Assembly: GCF_028583545.1 (NCBI RefSeq) | Contig: NZ_CP087106.1 | Location: 2,486,501 to 2,550,500 of the forward strand | Length of the DNA: 64,000 nt | Direction: 5' to 3' | DNA from: Methylobacterium sp. NMS14P | GTDB taxonomy: Bacteria > Pseudomonadota > Alphaproteobacteria > Rhizobiales > Beijerinckiaceae | Shown: one piece after another, positions 9,221-18,350 of the stretch | Numbering within the stretch: position 1 is the first letter of the stretch | Layout: each line of letters starts with the position of its first letter | Notes under the pieces: generated by a model | Seen by the model: only the letters and a program-made list of their open reading frames with translations | Told to the model about the DNA's origin: nothing | Database searches by the model: none | Position numbers and translations under genes: made by a program

Positions 9221-11467
9221 TTGGCCGAGGATATCCGCAAGCTCCTGCTCGCCGCCTTCGACGTCGAGCACCGGGAGCACGTGGCGGCGATCCGCGGGGC
9301 GCTCGGCAGCGCCACGCCGGACTGGAACGACGTCTTCCGCCGCGCCCACAGCCTGAAGGGCGCCTCGCGCGCCGTCGACCTTCCGGCGGTCGAGGCGGTG
9401 GCCCACCGTCTCGAGACGCTGTTCGAGGGCGTGCGCACCGGCGCCACCGCCCTCGACCGCGAGGCGGCCAACGCCGTCCACCTCGCCCTCGATCGGATCG
9501 AGTCGTACGTCGCCGGCCTCACCGACGGGGCCGGTCCGGACATGCTGCCCGACGCCCTGGCGGCCCTCGGCCGCGTCCTCCGGCTCCCGGGCGAGACGCC
9601 GCCGGCGGACCCGCCCGCCCCGCCGCCCGCTCCGCCACCGGTTCCCGCCCCGCCCGTCGCCCCGGAGGCCCCGCCCGCGCCGCCGCCGGCCGCGCCGAAG
9701 CCCGGCTCAGAGCCGGCGGAGGCCTCCGCGGCGATCCTGCGGGTGCCGGCGGACGCCGTCGAGGCGCTGGCCCGGGCGAGCCACGATCTCGCCAGCACCC
9801 TGGCGGGCCAGGCGCCAGCGGCCGACAGCCTCGCCCGGCTCGCCCGGCTCGCCCGCGACCTGCGCGTCGGCGCCGAGGCCCTCGCGGCCGGGGCCGGCGC
9901 GGAGCGGCCCGAATGGCGCGCCCTCGCGGCGCGCGCCGGCGCCTTCGCCCGGGAGGCCGCGGACCTGTCGCGGCGCCAGGCCTCCGCGACCAGCGCGGTC
10001 GAGGGCGCCGCGACCCGCGTCCGCGCCGCCGCCGAGCGCCTCGCCCTGGTCCCGGCCGAGAGTGTCCTGGCCCCCCTCGCAAGGTCGCTGCGCGAGACCG
10101 CCCGGGAGCAGGGCCGCGAGGTCGATCTCGACCTGCGGGGCCTCGACCTGCCGGTGGAGCGCGGCACGCTGCAGGCCCTGAAGGACCCGCTGCTCCACGC
10201 CCTGCGCAACGCCCTCAGCCACGGCTGGCAGGCGCCGGAGGTGCGGCGCGCGGCCGGCAAGCCGGAGGCCCTGTGCCTCGGCCTGGAGGTCGCGGTGCGC
10301 GGCTCCCGCCTCCAGGTCACCGTGTCCGACGACGGGCCCGGCCCGGACCTCGCCCGGATCGAGGCGACGGCCCGCGAGCGCGGCCTCCTCGCCCCCGCGT
10401 CCGCCGCGGAACCCGACACCCTGCTCCGCCTCGTGTTCGAGCCCGGCTTCTCCACCGCCGAGGCGGTCGACACCCTGTCGGGCCGCGGCTACGGCCTCTC
10501 GGTCGCCGCGGACGCCGCCCGCCAGCTCATGGGCAGCGTCCGCCTGGAGCCGCGCGACCCGGCCGGAACCGCCCTGATCTTCAGCCTGCCGCTCTCGGCG
10601 GCCCGGCGCAGCCTGCTGCTGGTCGAGGCGGCCGGGCGCAGCTACGCGCTCCCCGGGGGCGCCGTGGAGCGCCTCCTGCGCCTGAAACGGGGCGAGCTAC
10701 CCGTCGCCATGGGCCGGACGATCGTGCGCCTCGGCGACGGGGAGGCCGCGACGAGCCACCCGGTGACGGACCTCGCCGCGATCCTCGGACAGGTCGCCGA
10801 CCCGGCCGATCCCGCCACCCTGACCGCCGTGGTGCTCCGGACCGGCGGCGGCCGCCTGGCCCTGGCGGTCGACCGCCTGCACGACGTCCGCCCGTTCCTG
10901 GTCCTGCCCGCGCCGGATTTCGGCGCCGATCCGGGGCTGATCGCCGGCACGGCGGTGCTGCACGGGGACGTGCCGGTGCTCGTCCTCGACCCGGAGGGTC
11001 TCGCGGCGCGCGCCCAGGCCGGGATGTCCGGCGGTTCGCTCGGAACGATGGCGCCGGCTCCACGTTCGACGACTCACGCCACGCCGGGCGCGTCCGCGCG
11101 CGCGACGATCCTGGTCGTCGACGATTCGATCACCACCCGGACTCTGGAGAAGGGAATCTTGGAAGCCGCCGGCTACCGCGTGGTCGTCTGCGTCGACGGG
11201 CAGGACGCCCTCGACCGGCTGCGCGCCGAGATCGAGCCCGTGAACCTGGTGCTCGCCGACGTGGAGATGCCGCGCCTCGACGGGTTCGGCCTCCTCAAGG
11301 CCCTGCGGGCCGACGAGCGCTTCGCCCGGCTACCGACGATCCTGATGACCTCCCGCGGGGACGCCGCCGACGTCGCGCGGGGCCTGGATCTCGGCGCCGA
11401 CGCCTACCTGACCAAGCAGAAGTTCGACCAGCGCCAGCTGCTGGATACGATCGGGCAGCTCCTATGA
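9221..11467 (+). CDS. Hybrid CheA histidine kinase with C-terminal receiver (WspE-like)
   Basis: Central kinase of the array. It has 748 residues from a TTG start. The N-terminal Hpt domain carries the phosphorylated His43 in RAHSLKGASRA. A Pro/Ala-rich linker (about 127-165) leads to a dimerisation segment and the HATPase (LRNALSHG N-box, DDGPG, GRGYGLSV). A CheW-like regulatory domain follows, then a receiver domain (about 627-748) with DDS, phosphoacceptor Asp680 in LVLADVEMP, and TSR. A CheA with a fused receiver is the WspE arrangement; the receiver may act as phosphate sink or competing output. The stop overlaps the cheB start (ATGA). Confidence 0.94.
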   Translation: MAEDIRKLLLAAFDVEHREHVAAIRGALGSATPDWNDVFRRAHSLKGASRAVDLPAVEAVAHRLETLFEGVRTGATALDREAANAVHLALDRIESYVAGLTDGAGPDMLPDALAALGRVLRLPGETPPADPPAPPPAPPPVPAPPVAPEAPPAPPPAAPKPGSEPAEASAAILRVPADAVEALARASHDLASTLAGQAPAADSLARLARLARDLRVGAEALAAGAGAERPEWRALAARAGAFAREAADLSRRQASATSAVEGAATRVRAAAERLALVPAESVLAPLARSLRETAREQGREVDLDLRGLDLPVERGTLQALKDPLLHALRNALSHGWQAPEVRRAAGKPEALCLGLEVAVRGSRLQVTVSDDGPGPDLARIEATARERGLLAPASAAEPDTLLRLVFEPGFSTAEAVDTLSGRGYGLSVAADAARQLMGSVRLEPRDPAGTALIFSLPLSAARRSLLLVEAAGRSYALPGGAVERLLRLKRGELPVAMGRTIVRLGDGEAATSHPVTDLAAILGQVADPADPATLTAVVLRTGGGRLALAVDRLHDVRPFLVLPAPDFGADPGLIAGTAVLHGDVPVLVLDPEGLAARAQAGMSGGSLGTMAPAPRSTTHATPGASARATILVVDDSITTRTLEKGILEAAGYRVVVCVDGQDALDRLRAEIEPVNLVLADVEMPRLDGFGLLKALRADERFARLPTILMTSRGDAADVARGLDLGADAYLTKQKFDQRQLLDTIGQLL

Positions 11468-12528
11468 CCCCCGTCCGTGTGATGCTCGTGGAGGACAGCC
11501 TCGTGGTGCGCGAGCTGCTGCGCCACATCGTCTCCCGCGATCCCCGCCTCGAACTCGTGGCCGCGGTCGCCTCCGGCGAGGAGGCCCTCGACAGGCTCCG
11601 GACCGTGCGGCCGGACGTGATCTCGATGGATATCCGCCTCCCGGGGATCGACGGCCTCGAGACGACGCGCCGGATCATGGCCGAGCACCCGACCCCGATC
11701 GTCGTGGTGGCGGACTCGGTCGAGGATTCCTCGCTGCGCATCTCGATGAACGCGCTCCGGGCCGGGGCGCTCTCGGTGGTCGAGAAGCCCGTGGCCACGA
11801 CCCATGCCGGCTACGAGGGCGTCGCCGGCGAGATCTGCACGCAGCTGCGGATCATGGCCCAGGTGCCGGTCATCCGCCGCCGCCCGATCGGCACCGAGTG
11901 GGCCGGCCGCACCGCCGCGCCGCCGGCGCCGCTGGCCGAGCTGTCCGGGCAGGCCCCGAGCCTCCTGGGCATCGCCGCCTCGACGGGCGGTCCCCCGGCG
12001 CTGGCGCGGGTGATCGGTGCCCTGCCCAAGGACTTCCCCCTGCCGGTCCTGGTCGTCCAGCACATGGGCGCGGCCTTCATGGACGGGTTCGCCAGCTGGC
12101 TCGACAGCGTCGTGGCCCTGCCGGTCTCCCTCGCGCAGGACGGTGAGCGCGCCGAGCCCGGCCGGGTCTACGTGGCCCCCGGCGACCGCCACCTGGAGAT
12201 CGGCTCCGGCCGGATCCTGCGGGTGATCGACTCGGCGCCGGTCTCGGGACAGCGCCCGGCCGCCACCGTGCTGTTCCGGTCCATGGCCCGGCAATCCGGA
12301 GCCTCCGGCATCGGCGTGCTGCTCACCGGCATGGGCGAGGACGGGGCGGTCGGTCTCGCCGACATGCACAAGGCCGGCGCCCAGACCGTGGCCGAGCACG
12401 AGAGCACCGCCGTCGTCTACGGCATGCCGGCCGCGGCCGTGCGTCTCGGGGCCGCCCGGGCCATCCTGCCCGTCGACCGCGTCGCCGACCACGTCCTGCG
12501 CCTCGTGGACGCGGGGGCGCGGCCGTGA
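11464..12528 (+). CDS. cheB: Protein-glutamate methylesterase CheB (WspF-like)
   Basis: It removes receptor methyl groups and so resets signalling. About 354 residues: receiver domain (1-120) with phosphoacceptor Asp56 in VISMDIRLPGIDG, then the methylesterase domain (about 165-350) with the catalytic triad Ser173 (IAASTGGP), His200 (VVQHM) and Asp293 (TGMGEDG). The start at 11464 overlaps the CheA stop; an open frame that runs far upstream is chance and GC-driven. It ends in a GTGA overlap with the following kinase, so expression is coupled. Confidence 0.96.
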   Translation: MTPVRVMLVEDSLVVRELLRHIVSRDPRLELVAAVASGEEALDRLRTVRPDVISMDIRLPGIDGLETTRRIMAEHPTPIVVVADSVEDSSLRISMNALRAGALSVVEKPVATTHAGYEGVAGEICTQLRIMAQVPVIRRRPIGTEWAGRTAAPPAPLAELSGQAPSLLGIAASTGGPPALARVIGALPKDFPLPVLVVQHMGAAFMDGFASWLDSVVALPVSLAQDGERAEPGRVYVAPGDRHLEIGSGRILRVIDSAPVSGQRPAATVLFRSMARQSGASGIGVLLTGMGEDGAVGLADMHKAGAQTVAEHESTAVVYGMPAAAVRLGAARAILPVDRVADHVLRLVDAGARP

Positions 12529-14243
12529 GCGAGGCCGGCACGGCGGAAGTGCCGGCCCGGATCCTGCTGGTCGAGGATTCGGAGACGCAGGCCCTGGAAC
12601 TGCGCCTGCTGCTCGAGGCGCACGGCTTCGCGGTGGAGCGCTGCGCCTCGGCCGAGACCGCCCTCGATCATCTCAACCGCAGCCAGCCCGACCTCGTGGT
12701 GGCCGACTACCACCTGCCGGGCATGAACGGCGACGAGCTGATCCGGCAGATGCGCCTGTCCCTGCGCACCCGGGCCCTGCCCGTCCTGATGCTGACCGGC
12801 GGCAGCGGCGGCGAGCGCCAGGGCCTGGAGAGCGGCGCCGACGCCTACCTGCCGAAATCCGCCGACCGCGACCTGATGATCCTGCGCATCCGCGCCCTGC
12901 TGCGCGAGCGCCGGCCGACGACCGACGGCGAGGGCCCGGGCGCGGCCGCGTTCCGGCGCGGGCGGGTCCTGGTGATCGACGGCAGCGCGACCTACCGGAC
13001 CTTCCTGGCCGGCGTGATGGGCCAGGACGGGCATCACGTGGCGAGCGTCGACGGGCCGGAGGCGGCGCTGGCCGCCCTGGACGCGGCCGCCGGCGACCAG
13101 GCCTTCGACTGCGTGACGGTCGATCTCCTGGGCCACGCCTACGACGGACTCGCCCTGTGCCGGGCGATCAGCCAGCGGCGCTCGGGCCAGGCGGCCGGCG
13201 CGGGCTTCCACCTCGTCGGCATCGCCGGCAGCGATCCGGCCAAGGACTTCCTCGTCGAGGCCTACGCGGCCGGCGCAGACGACGTGGTCTCGAAGACCGA
13301 CGCCGAGGTGCTGGCGCTCCGAGTCCGCGGCTTCGTCCGACGGCGGCTCCTGGAGGAGGACGACCGGCGCATCGCCGGCCAGTTCGGCGAGCGCGAGCGG
13401 GCGGTGGAGCGCGCCCGCGCCGAGGCCGAGGCGGCCGAGGCCCGGGCGGGCCTCGCCGACGCCTTGGAGCGGGCCAATCGCGACCTCGCCGACGCCAACC
13501 GCCAGCTCACCGAGGCCCAGTCCAAGCTCGTCCAGGCCGCCAAGATGGCCTCGCTGGGCGAGCTGGTGGCCGGCATCGCCCACGAGATCAACAATCCCCT
13601 GGCCTTCATCCTGGCCCACCAGGGTACGGTCGAGCGCCTGCTGGGCGAGTTGCCGGACGCCGCCCCGGAGGAGGCCGCCCGCGCCATCGACAAGGCCCGG
13701 CAGCGGGTCGGCTCGATGCGGATGGGGCTGACCCGCATCCAGGATCTGGTGCTGAACCTGCGGAAATTCTCGCGCCTCGACGAGGGCGAGCGCGCCCTGG
13801 TCAACGTGCCGGAGGCGATCGAGACGGTCCTCGCGCTGATCCAGCACAAGCTCGGCGAGCGCATCGCCGTGGAGCGCAGCTTCGTGGGTCGCGCCGAGAT
13901 CCACTGCACCCCGGCGCTGCTCAATCAGGTGGTGATGAACATCCTGGGCAACGCCGCCGACGCCATGCCGGAGGGCGGCACGATCCGGATCACGACGCAG
14001 TCGAACCCCGAACTCGACGAGATCCGCATCAGCGATACCGGTCCCGGGATCCCGGATACGCTGCGAGAGAAGATCTTTGAGCCGTTCTTCACGACGAAAC
14101 CGGTCGGATCCGGTACGGGCCTGGGTCTTGCGATTGCCTACAGCGTCGTTCAAGCGCATAGCGGCTCGCTCACCGTGGAGACGGCCCCGGGTGGGGGAGC
14201 CTGCTTCGTGATCGGGATTCCGCGGCAGGCGGCCAGTGCATGA
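12525..14243 (+). CDS. Soluble hybrid histidine kinase, REC-REC-coiled coil-HisKA-HATPase
   Basis: The 572 residues have no membrane segment. A first receiver (about 12-130, phosphoacceptor Asp61 in VVADYHLPG, Lys at YLPKS) is followed by a second (about 145-280, Asp200 in VTVDLLG) whose usual paired acidic residues are reduced to VIDG. A long charged coiled coil (about 285-340) leads to HisKA with His353 in [13 protein letters not shown] and a full HATPase ([25 protein letters not shown]). Input therefore probably comes by phosphotransfer to the N-terminal receivers, most simply from the upstream CheA. It starts in the cheB stop and ends in the next start, so it belongs to the operon. Its output partner is unknown. 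Confidence 0.9.
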   Translation: MSEAGTAEVPARILLVEDSETQALELRLLLEAHGFAVERCASAETALDHLNRSQPDLVVADYHLPGMNGDELIRQMRLSLRTRALPVLMLTGGSGGERQGLESGADAYLPKSADRDLMILRIRALLRERRPTTDGEGPGAAAFRRGRVLVIDGSATYRTFLAGVMGQDGHHVASVDGPEAALAALDAAAGDQAFDCVTVDLLGHAYDGLALCRAISQRRSGQAAGAGFHLVGIAGSDPAKDFLVEAYAAGADDVVSKTDAEVLALRVRGFVRRRLLEEDDRRIAGQFGERERAVERARAEAEAAEARAGLADALERANRDLADANRQLTEAQSKLVQAAKMASLGELVAGIAHEINNPLAFILAHQGTVERLLGELPDAAPEEAARAIDKARQRVGSMRMGLTRIQDLVLNLRKFSRLDEGERALVNVPEAIETVLALIQHKLGERIAVERSFVGRAEIHCTPALLNQVVMNILGNAADAMPEGGTIRITTQSNPELDEIRISDTGPGIPDTLREKIFEPFFTTKPVGSGTGLGLAIAYSVVQAHSGSLTVETAPGGGACFVIGIPRQAASA

Positions 14244-16126
14244 GTGACGGTACGGCAGGTGTAGGGACGATCCTGGCCGTCGACGACGAGCCGGACATCC
14301 TGATCGCCCTGGAGGACCTGTTCGAGGAGTCCTACCGGGTTCTTACGACCTCGCGCCCGGCCGAGGCGCTGGAGATCCTGCGCGCCGAGCCCGACATCGC
14401 CGTCGTGCTCTCGGACCAGCGGATGCCGGGCCTCACCGGCGACGCGCTCCTCGCCGAGGCCCGCACCTTCCACGACGCGCAGGCGATCCTGCTGACCGGC
14501 TACGCCGACATCACCGCGGTGATCGCCGCCCTCAATCGCGGCGGCATCGTCGGCTACGTGACCAAGCCCTGGGATGCCGGGCTGCTCCGCTCCACGGTCC
14601 GGCAGGCCTTCGAGCGCCATCGCCTCGGCCGGGACCTCGCCACCGAGCGGGCACTCCTGCGCGGCCTCCTCGACCACGCCCAGGACGCGATCAGCTTCAA
14701 GGACGCGGCGGGCCGCTTCGTGCGGCTGAACGGCCGCAAGGCCGCCCTCCTCGGCCACGACATCGCCGCCAGCCTGGGACGGCGCGAGGACGAACTCCTC
14801 GGCCCGAAGGCGGAGGCCGTGACGGCGGCGGACGAGGCCGCGATCCGGTCCGGCGCGGTGGCCGAGAGCCTCATCAGCGACGGCCCGACCGGCGCCGAGC
14901 AGTGGAGCCACGTGACGCGGGTGCCGATCCGCGACGCGGGCGGGACGATCAGCCACCTCGCGATGATCGAGCGCGACGTGACCGAGCAGCGGACCCTCGA
15001 GGCGCGCCTGCGCCAGTCGGACAAGATGCAGGCGCTGGGCACCCTCGCGGGCGGCATCGCGCACGATTTCAACAACCTGCTGACCGCGATCCTCGGCAGC
15101 CTCGAGCTCGCGGGCCCGAAGGTCGCCGACCAGCCGCGGGTCCAGCGCCTGATCGAGAACGCCCGCGGCGCCGCCGAGCGCGGGGCCTCCCTGACCAAGC
15201 GTCTCCTCAGCTTCAGCCGCGCCCACGACCTCCAGGCGCGCGCCGTCGACGTGAACACCCTGATCACCGGGATGAGCGACCTGTTCGGCCGCAGCCTCGG
15301 CGGCCTCGTCACGGTCCGGACCGACCTCGAGGACGGTCTGCCGGCGGTCCAGGTCGATCCGGACCAGCTCGAGCTCGCCGTGCTCAACCTCTGCATCAAT
15401 GCCCGGGACGCCATGCCGGACGGGGGCGCGATCACGGTGGCGACGCGCCGGCTCGCCATCAGCGACGATCCCGAGATCGCCGACGGCACCTATCTCGGCA
15501 TCAGCGTCACCGACGAGGGCACCGGCATCCCGGAGGAGATCCTGCGCCGGGTGTGCGAGCCGTTCTTCACCACCAAGGCCGTCGGCCAGGGCACGGGGCT
15601 CGGCCTCGCCATGGTGTTCGGCCTCGCGCAGCAATCCAAGGGGCGGCTGGTGATCGACAGCGTGGTCGGTCGGGGCACCCGCGTGGAGCTCGCCCTCCCC
15701 TTCGCCGACCAGGCGCCCGAGCAGGCGGCCGAGGCCTCCGGTGCCATCCCGGTCGTCGGGCGACGGGCCCGCGTCCTGATCGTCGACGACGATCCGCAGG
15801 TGCGCCACGTGACGGCCTCGTTCCTCAACGGCTTCGGCCACAGCACCACGGAGGCCGGCGACGGCGAGGCCGCGCTCCGGCTCCTCCGGGACGACCGCTA
15901 CGACATCGTCGTGGCCGACCTCGCCATGCCCGGCATGAGCGGCATCGAGCTGGCCGCCGAGATCCGCGACCGGGATCCGCGCCTGCCGGTCCTGATCCTC
16001 ACCGGCCACGCCGAGGCGATGCAGATCCCCGACGACCTGCCGGTCCTCACGAAGCCGTTCCGCTCCGCCGACCTCGCGGCCCGGGTCGCGACGCTGCTCG
16101 ACGGCGCGGCCGGGCCCGCCGCCTGA
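14240..16126 (+). CDS. Soluble hybrid histidine kinase, REC-PAS-HisKA-HATPase-REC
   Basis: The 628 residues have no membrane segment. An N-terminal receiver (about 10-125, Asp59 in VVLSDQRMPGLTG, Lys in GYVTKPW) is of the type often joined to c-di-GMP effectors. Next come a PAS domain (about 140-255), HisKA with His275 in [11 protein letters not shown], a HATPase (NARDAMPDGG, DEGTGIP, GTGLGLAM) and a C-terminal receiver with Asp560 in VVADLAMPGMSG. It is the last large gene of the chemosensory operon, starting within the stop of the previous kinase (ATGA). It could accept phosphate from CheA or the previous kinase and pass it on through its C-terminal receiver. Confidence 0.9.
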   Translation: MSDGTAGVGTILAVDDEPDILIALEDLFEESYRVLTTSRPAEALEILRAEPDIAVVLSDQRMPGLTGDALLAEARTFHDAQAILLTGYADITAVIAALNRGGIVGYVTKPWDAGLLRSTVRQAFERHRLGRDLATERALLRGLLDHAQDAISFKDAAGRFVRLNGRKAALLGHDIAASLGRREDELLGPKAEAVTAADEAAIRSGAVAESLISDGPTGAEQWSHVTRVPIRDAGGTISHLAMIERDVTEQRTLEARLRQSDKMQALGTLAGGIAHDFNNLLTAILGSLELAGPKVADQPRVQRLIENARGAAERGASLTKRLLSFSRAHDLQARAVDVNTLITGMSDLFGRSLGGLVTVRTDLEDGLPAVQVDPDQLELAVLNLCINARDAMPDGGAITVATRRLAISDDPEIADGTYLGISVTDEGTGIPEEILRRVCEPFFTTKAVGQGTGLGLAMVFGLAQQSKGRLVIDSVVGRGTRVELALPFADQAPEQAAEASGAIPVVGRRARVLIVDDDPQVRHVTASFLNGFGHSTTEAGDGEAALRLLRDDRYDIVVADLAMPGMSGIELAAEIRDRDPRLPVLILTGHAEAMQIPDDLPVLTKPFRSADLAARVATLLDGAAGPAA

Positions 16127-16210
16127 CGGGGGACTTGCAACCAATCGATTGCCGGCTCATTCTCCCTGGGTGGGGCCCGCAGGCCCCGGGTTACGAAGAG
16201 GAGGTGGACC

Positions 16211-16297
16211 ATGAGCGATCACGGCATCTTCCCGCGCCGCAGGCGTGACAACGACCTGGACCAGGACGGTCCACCGGACGAGTTTCGGCAGGGATAG
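16211..16297 (+). CDS. 28-codon small ORF after the chemosensory operon
   Basis: The ATG at 16211 follows an excellent ribosome binding site (GAGGAGGTGGACC). It encodes 28 charged residues with a basic stretch PRRRR and an acidic half (DNDLDQDGPPDE). It lies 84 bases after the last kinase stop, behind a GGGGCC-CGCA-GGCCCC hairpin, and before a strong terminator at 16396. No family is recognised. It may be a small protein, a leader peptide or part of a small RNA; the ribosome binding site favours translation. Confidence 0.5.
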   Translation: MSDHGIFPRRRRDNDLDQDGPPDEFRQG

Positions 16298-16395
16298 GGG
16301 TTTTCGGAGCGCGGCGCGGTCGAGTTCCCGGCCTGTCTGACACGGGCCGCCCAGGGCGAGCTCCCGCGACCATCCGAGACGTGGACCCTGCTTCA

Positions 16396-16426
16396 AACCC
16401 GTCGGCGCGAGCCGGCGGGTTTTTTT
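16396..16426 (+). terminator. Intrinsic terminator of the chemosensory operon / small ORF
   Basis: An 11-base-pair stem (AACCCGTCGGC with GCCGGCGGGTT, one G-U pair) with a GCGA tetraloop is followed by an unbroken run of T. This is the strongest intrinsic terminator in the window and marks the end of the plus-strand transcript. Confidence 0.9.
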
Positions 16427-16543
16427 CATGATCGGCGCGTCTCGGTCATCGCGAGCGCAGCGACCCCGGGACACGGGACAGCTCGAGACCGTGCGCGCCC
16501 TGGATCGCTTCGCCGCGCTCGCGGAGACGACGCGGCGAAACGC

Positions 16544-16578
16544 GAGAAGCCGCCCCGGGGGATCCGGGACGGCTTCTC
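16544..16578 (-). terminator. Hairpin at the end of the alpha operon
   Basis: GAGAAGCCG and CGGCTTCTC form a perfect 9-base-pair stem with further GC pairing inside. It lies 34 bases after the rplQ stop on the minus strand. No strong T run follows, so it may stop transcription with help or protect the 3' end. Confidence 0.5.
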
Positions 16579-16611
16579 AGAGACCGGGAGCGTCGGGACG
16601 CTCCGTGCCGA

Positions 16612-17022
16612 TCAGGCGGCGTCGGCGACCTGGCTCGGACCGGAATCCTTGCCGCGGGCCTCGACGTCGCGGTCGACGAACTCGATCACCGCGAGCGGGG
16701 CGTTGTCGCCCTGGCGGAAGCCGGCCTTCATGATCCGGCAGTAGCCGCCCGGACGGCCCTTGTAGCGCGGGCCGAGCACGGTGAAGAGCTTCTTGACCAT
16801 GTCGGCGTCGCGCAGCTGCGCCATGGCGAGGCGGCGGGTGTGCACGCTGTCGATGCGGCCGAGCGTGATCAGCTTCTCGACGACCGGACGCAGGTCCTTC
16901 GCCTTCGGCAGGGTGGTGACGATCTGCTCGTGCTTGATCAGCGCGGCGGACATGTTGGCGAACATCGCCTTGCGATGCTCGGCGGTGCGATTGAAACGGC
17001 GGCCGCGGTAGGCGTGACGCAT
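16612..17022 (-). CDS. rplQ: 50S ribosomal protein L17
   Basis: Large-subunit protein near the exit tunnel. 136 residues beginning [21 protein letters not shown], the typical L17 N-terminus, with a short Ala/Asp-rich C-terminal extension after FVDRD. It is the last gene of the alpha operon, about 200 bases after rpoA, as in most bacteria. Confidence 0.97.
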   Translation of the reverse strand: MRHAYRGRRFNRTAEHRKAMFANMSAALIKHEQIVTTLPKAKDLRPVVEKLITLGRIDSVHTRRLAMAQLRDADMVKKLFTVLGPRYKGRPGGYCRIMKAGFRQGDNAPLAVIEFVDRDVEARGKDSGPSQVADAA

Positions 17023-17222
17023 GGTGCTGGCTTCCTTCTCGTCTCGGCCGCCGTGCCACGGTACGGCCGGGTGCCCCGGGGAACGGGGCGGTTGAGTCCG
17101 CGTGACCCCGCGGCGGGATTCTGTGGGACCTCGCGCCGGCGCAGCGATGTCCCGGGTCTCGATCGGCCGGACGGGCGGCGCCGTGGAGCGCCGCCCGGTT
17201 CAGCTCGAGGCAGTTTCGCCTC

Positions 17223-18242
17223 TCAGTAGTGTTCCTCGAAGCGCTTGGCGAGATCCTCGATGTTCTCCGGCGGCCAGCCGGGGATGTCCATCCCGAGGTG
17301 CAGGCCCATGCCGGCGAGCACTTCCTTGATCTCGTTGAGCGACTTGCGACCGAAGTTCGGCGTCCGCAGCATCTCGCCCTCGGACTTCTGGATCAGGTCG
17401 CCGATGTAGACGATGTTGTCGTTCTTCAGGCAGTTCGCCGAGCGGACCGACAGCTCCAGCTCGTCGACCTTCTTGAGCAGCGCCGGGTTGAAGGGCAGCT
17501 GCGGCGCGAGCGGCGCGGCCTCTTCCTTGCGCGGATCCTCGAAGTTCACGAAGACCTGGAGCTGGTCCTGGATGATGCGCGCGGCGTAGGCCAGGGCATC
17601 CTCCGGCGAGACCGCGCCGTTGGTCTCGACCGTCATGGTCAACTTGTCCTTGTCGAGATCCTGGCCCTCGCGGGTCGTCTCGACGCGGTAGCTGACCTTG
17701 GTGACCGGCGAGAACAGCGAGTCGACCGGGATCAGGCCGATCGGCGCGTCCTCGGGACGGTTGCGCTCGGCCGGGACGTAGCCCTTGCCGGTCGCGACCG
17801 TGAACTCCATGCGGATCTCGGCGCCGTCGTCGAGGGTGCAGATCACGAGGTCGGGGTTCAGGATCTGGATGTCGCCGACCGTGCCGATGTCGCCCGCGGT
17901 GACGAGGCCCGGGCCGGTCTTGCGCAGGGTCATGCGCTTCGGCGCGTCCGTCTGCGAGCGGATCGCGATGGTCTTGATGTTCAGGACGATGTCGGTGACG
18001 TCCTCGCGCACGCCCGGGATCGACGAGAACTCGTGCAGCACGCCGTCGATCTGCACCGAGGTCACGGCCGCGCCCTGGAGCGACGACAGGAGCACGCGGC
18101 GCAGGGCGTTGCCCAGCGTCGTGCCGAAGCCGCGCTCGAGCGGCTCGGCGACGACCGTGGCGACCCGCTTGGGGTCGTCGCCGGTCGTGACCTGCAGCTT
18201 GTTCGGCTTGATCAGTTCCTGCCAATTCTTCTGAATGACCAC
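17223..18242 (-). CDS. rpoA: RNA polymerase alpha subunit
   Basis: It nucleates core RNA polymerase assembly and contacts promoter UP elements and activators. 339 residues from a GTG start: N-terminal dimer domain ([16 protein letters not shown], about 1-235), flexible linker, and C-terminal DNA-binding domain ([22 protein letters not shown], about 255-330). It is normally next to rpsK or rpsD; here a metallo-hydrolase gene lies upstream, 108 bases away. Alternative start codons a few residues later are unlikely given alphaproteobacterial homologues starting MVIQKNW. Confidence 0.98.
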   Translation of the reverse strand: MVIQKNWQELIKPNKLQVTTGDDPKRVATVVAEPLERGFGTTLGNALRRVLLSSLQGAAVTSVQIDGVLHEFSSIPGVREDVTDIVLNIKTIAIRSQTDAPKRMTLRKTGPGLVTAGDIGTVGDIQILNPDLVICTLDDGAEIRMEFTVATGKGYVPAERNRPEDAPIGLIPVDSLFSPVTKVSYRVETTREGQDLDKDKLTMTVETNGAVSPEDALAYAARIIQDQLQVFVNFEDPRKEEAAPLAPQLPFNPALLKKVDELELSVRSANCLKNDNIVYIGDLIQKSEGEMLRTPNFGRKSLNEIKEVLAGMGLHLGMDIPGWPPENIEDLAKRFEEHY

Positions 18243-18350
18243 GATCCTACCTCTCGTCCTTGCCCGGGATCCGCGACGCCCGTCCCCGCGCTTCGGCCGC
18301 CCGGTGCCGCCCCCTGGCGCCCCGAACGGTCCCTGAATGTCTGTCCGCCG

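Larger units (their letters stand above)
16298..16611. other. Non-coding interval between signalling operon and rplQ
   Basis: These 314 bases separate two convergent units. They hold the plus-strand terminator at 16396-16426 and a long hairpin at 16544-16578 that would end the ribosomal transcript from the other side. Nothing else convincing is seen. Confidence 0.6.

Noticed and set aside
6806..9481. 891-codon minus-strand open frame opposite the MCP and CheA genes
   Set aside because: It is the complement of well-supported genes, has repetitive Leu/Arg/Gly/Asp composition and no known domain.
6841..11463. Open frame of about 1,540 codons leading into cheB on the plus strand
   Set aside because: It is low-complexity Arg/Pro/Gly/Ala sequence that overlaps cheR, cheW, the MCP and cheA; only the part from 11464 is CheB. 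Long frames without stops are common at this GC content.
12417..14159. 580-codon minus-strand open frame
   Set aside because: It is a shadow of the REC-REC kinase gene, with no domain or ribosome binding site.
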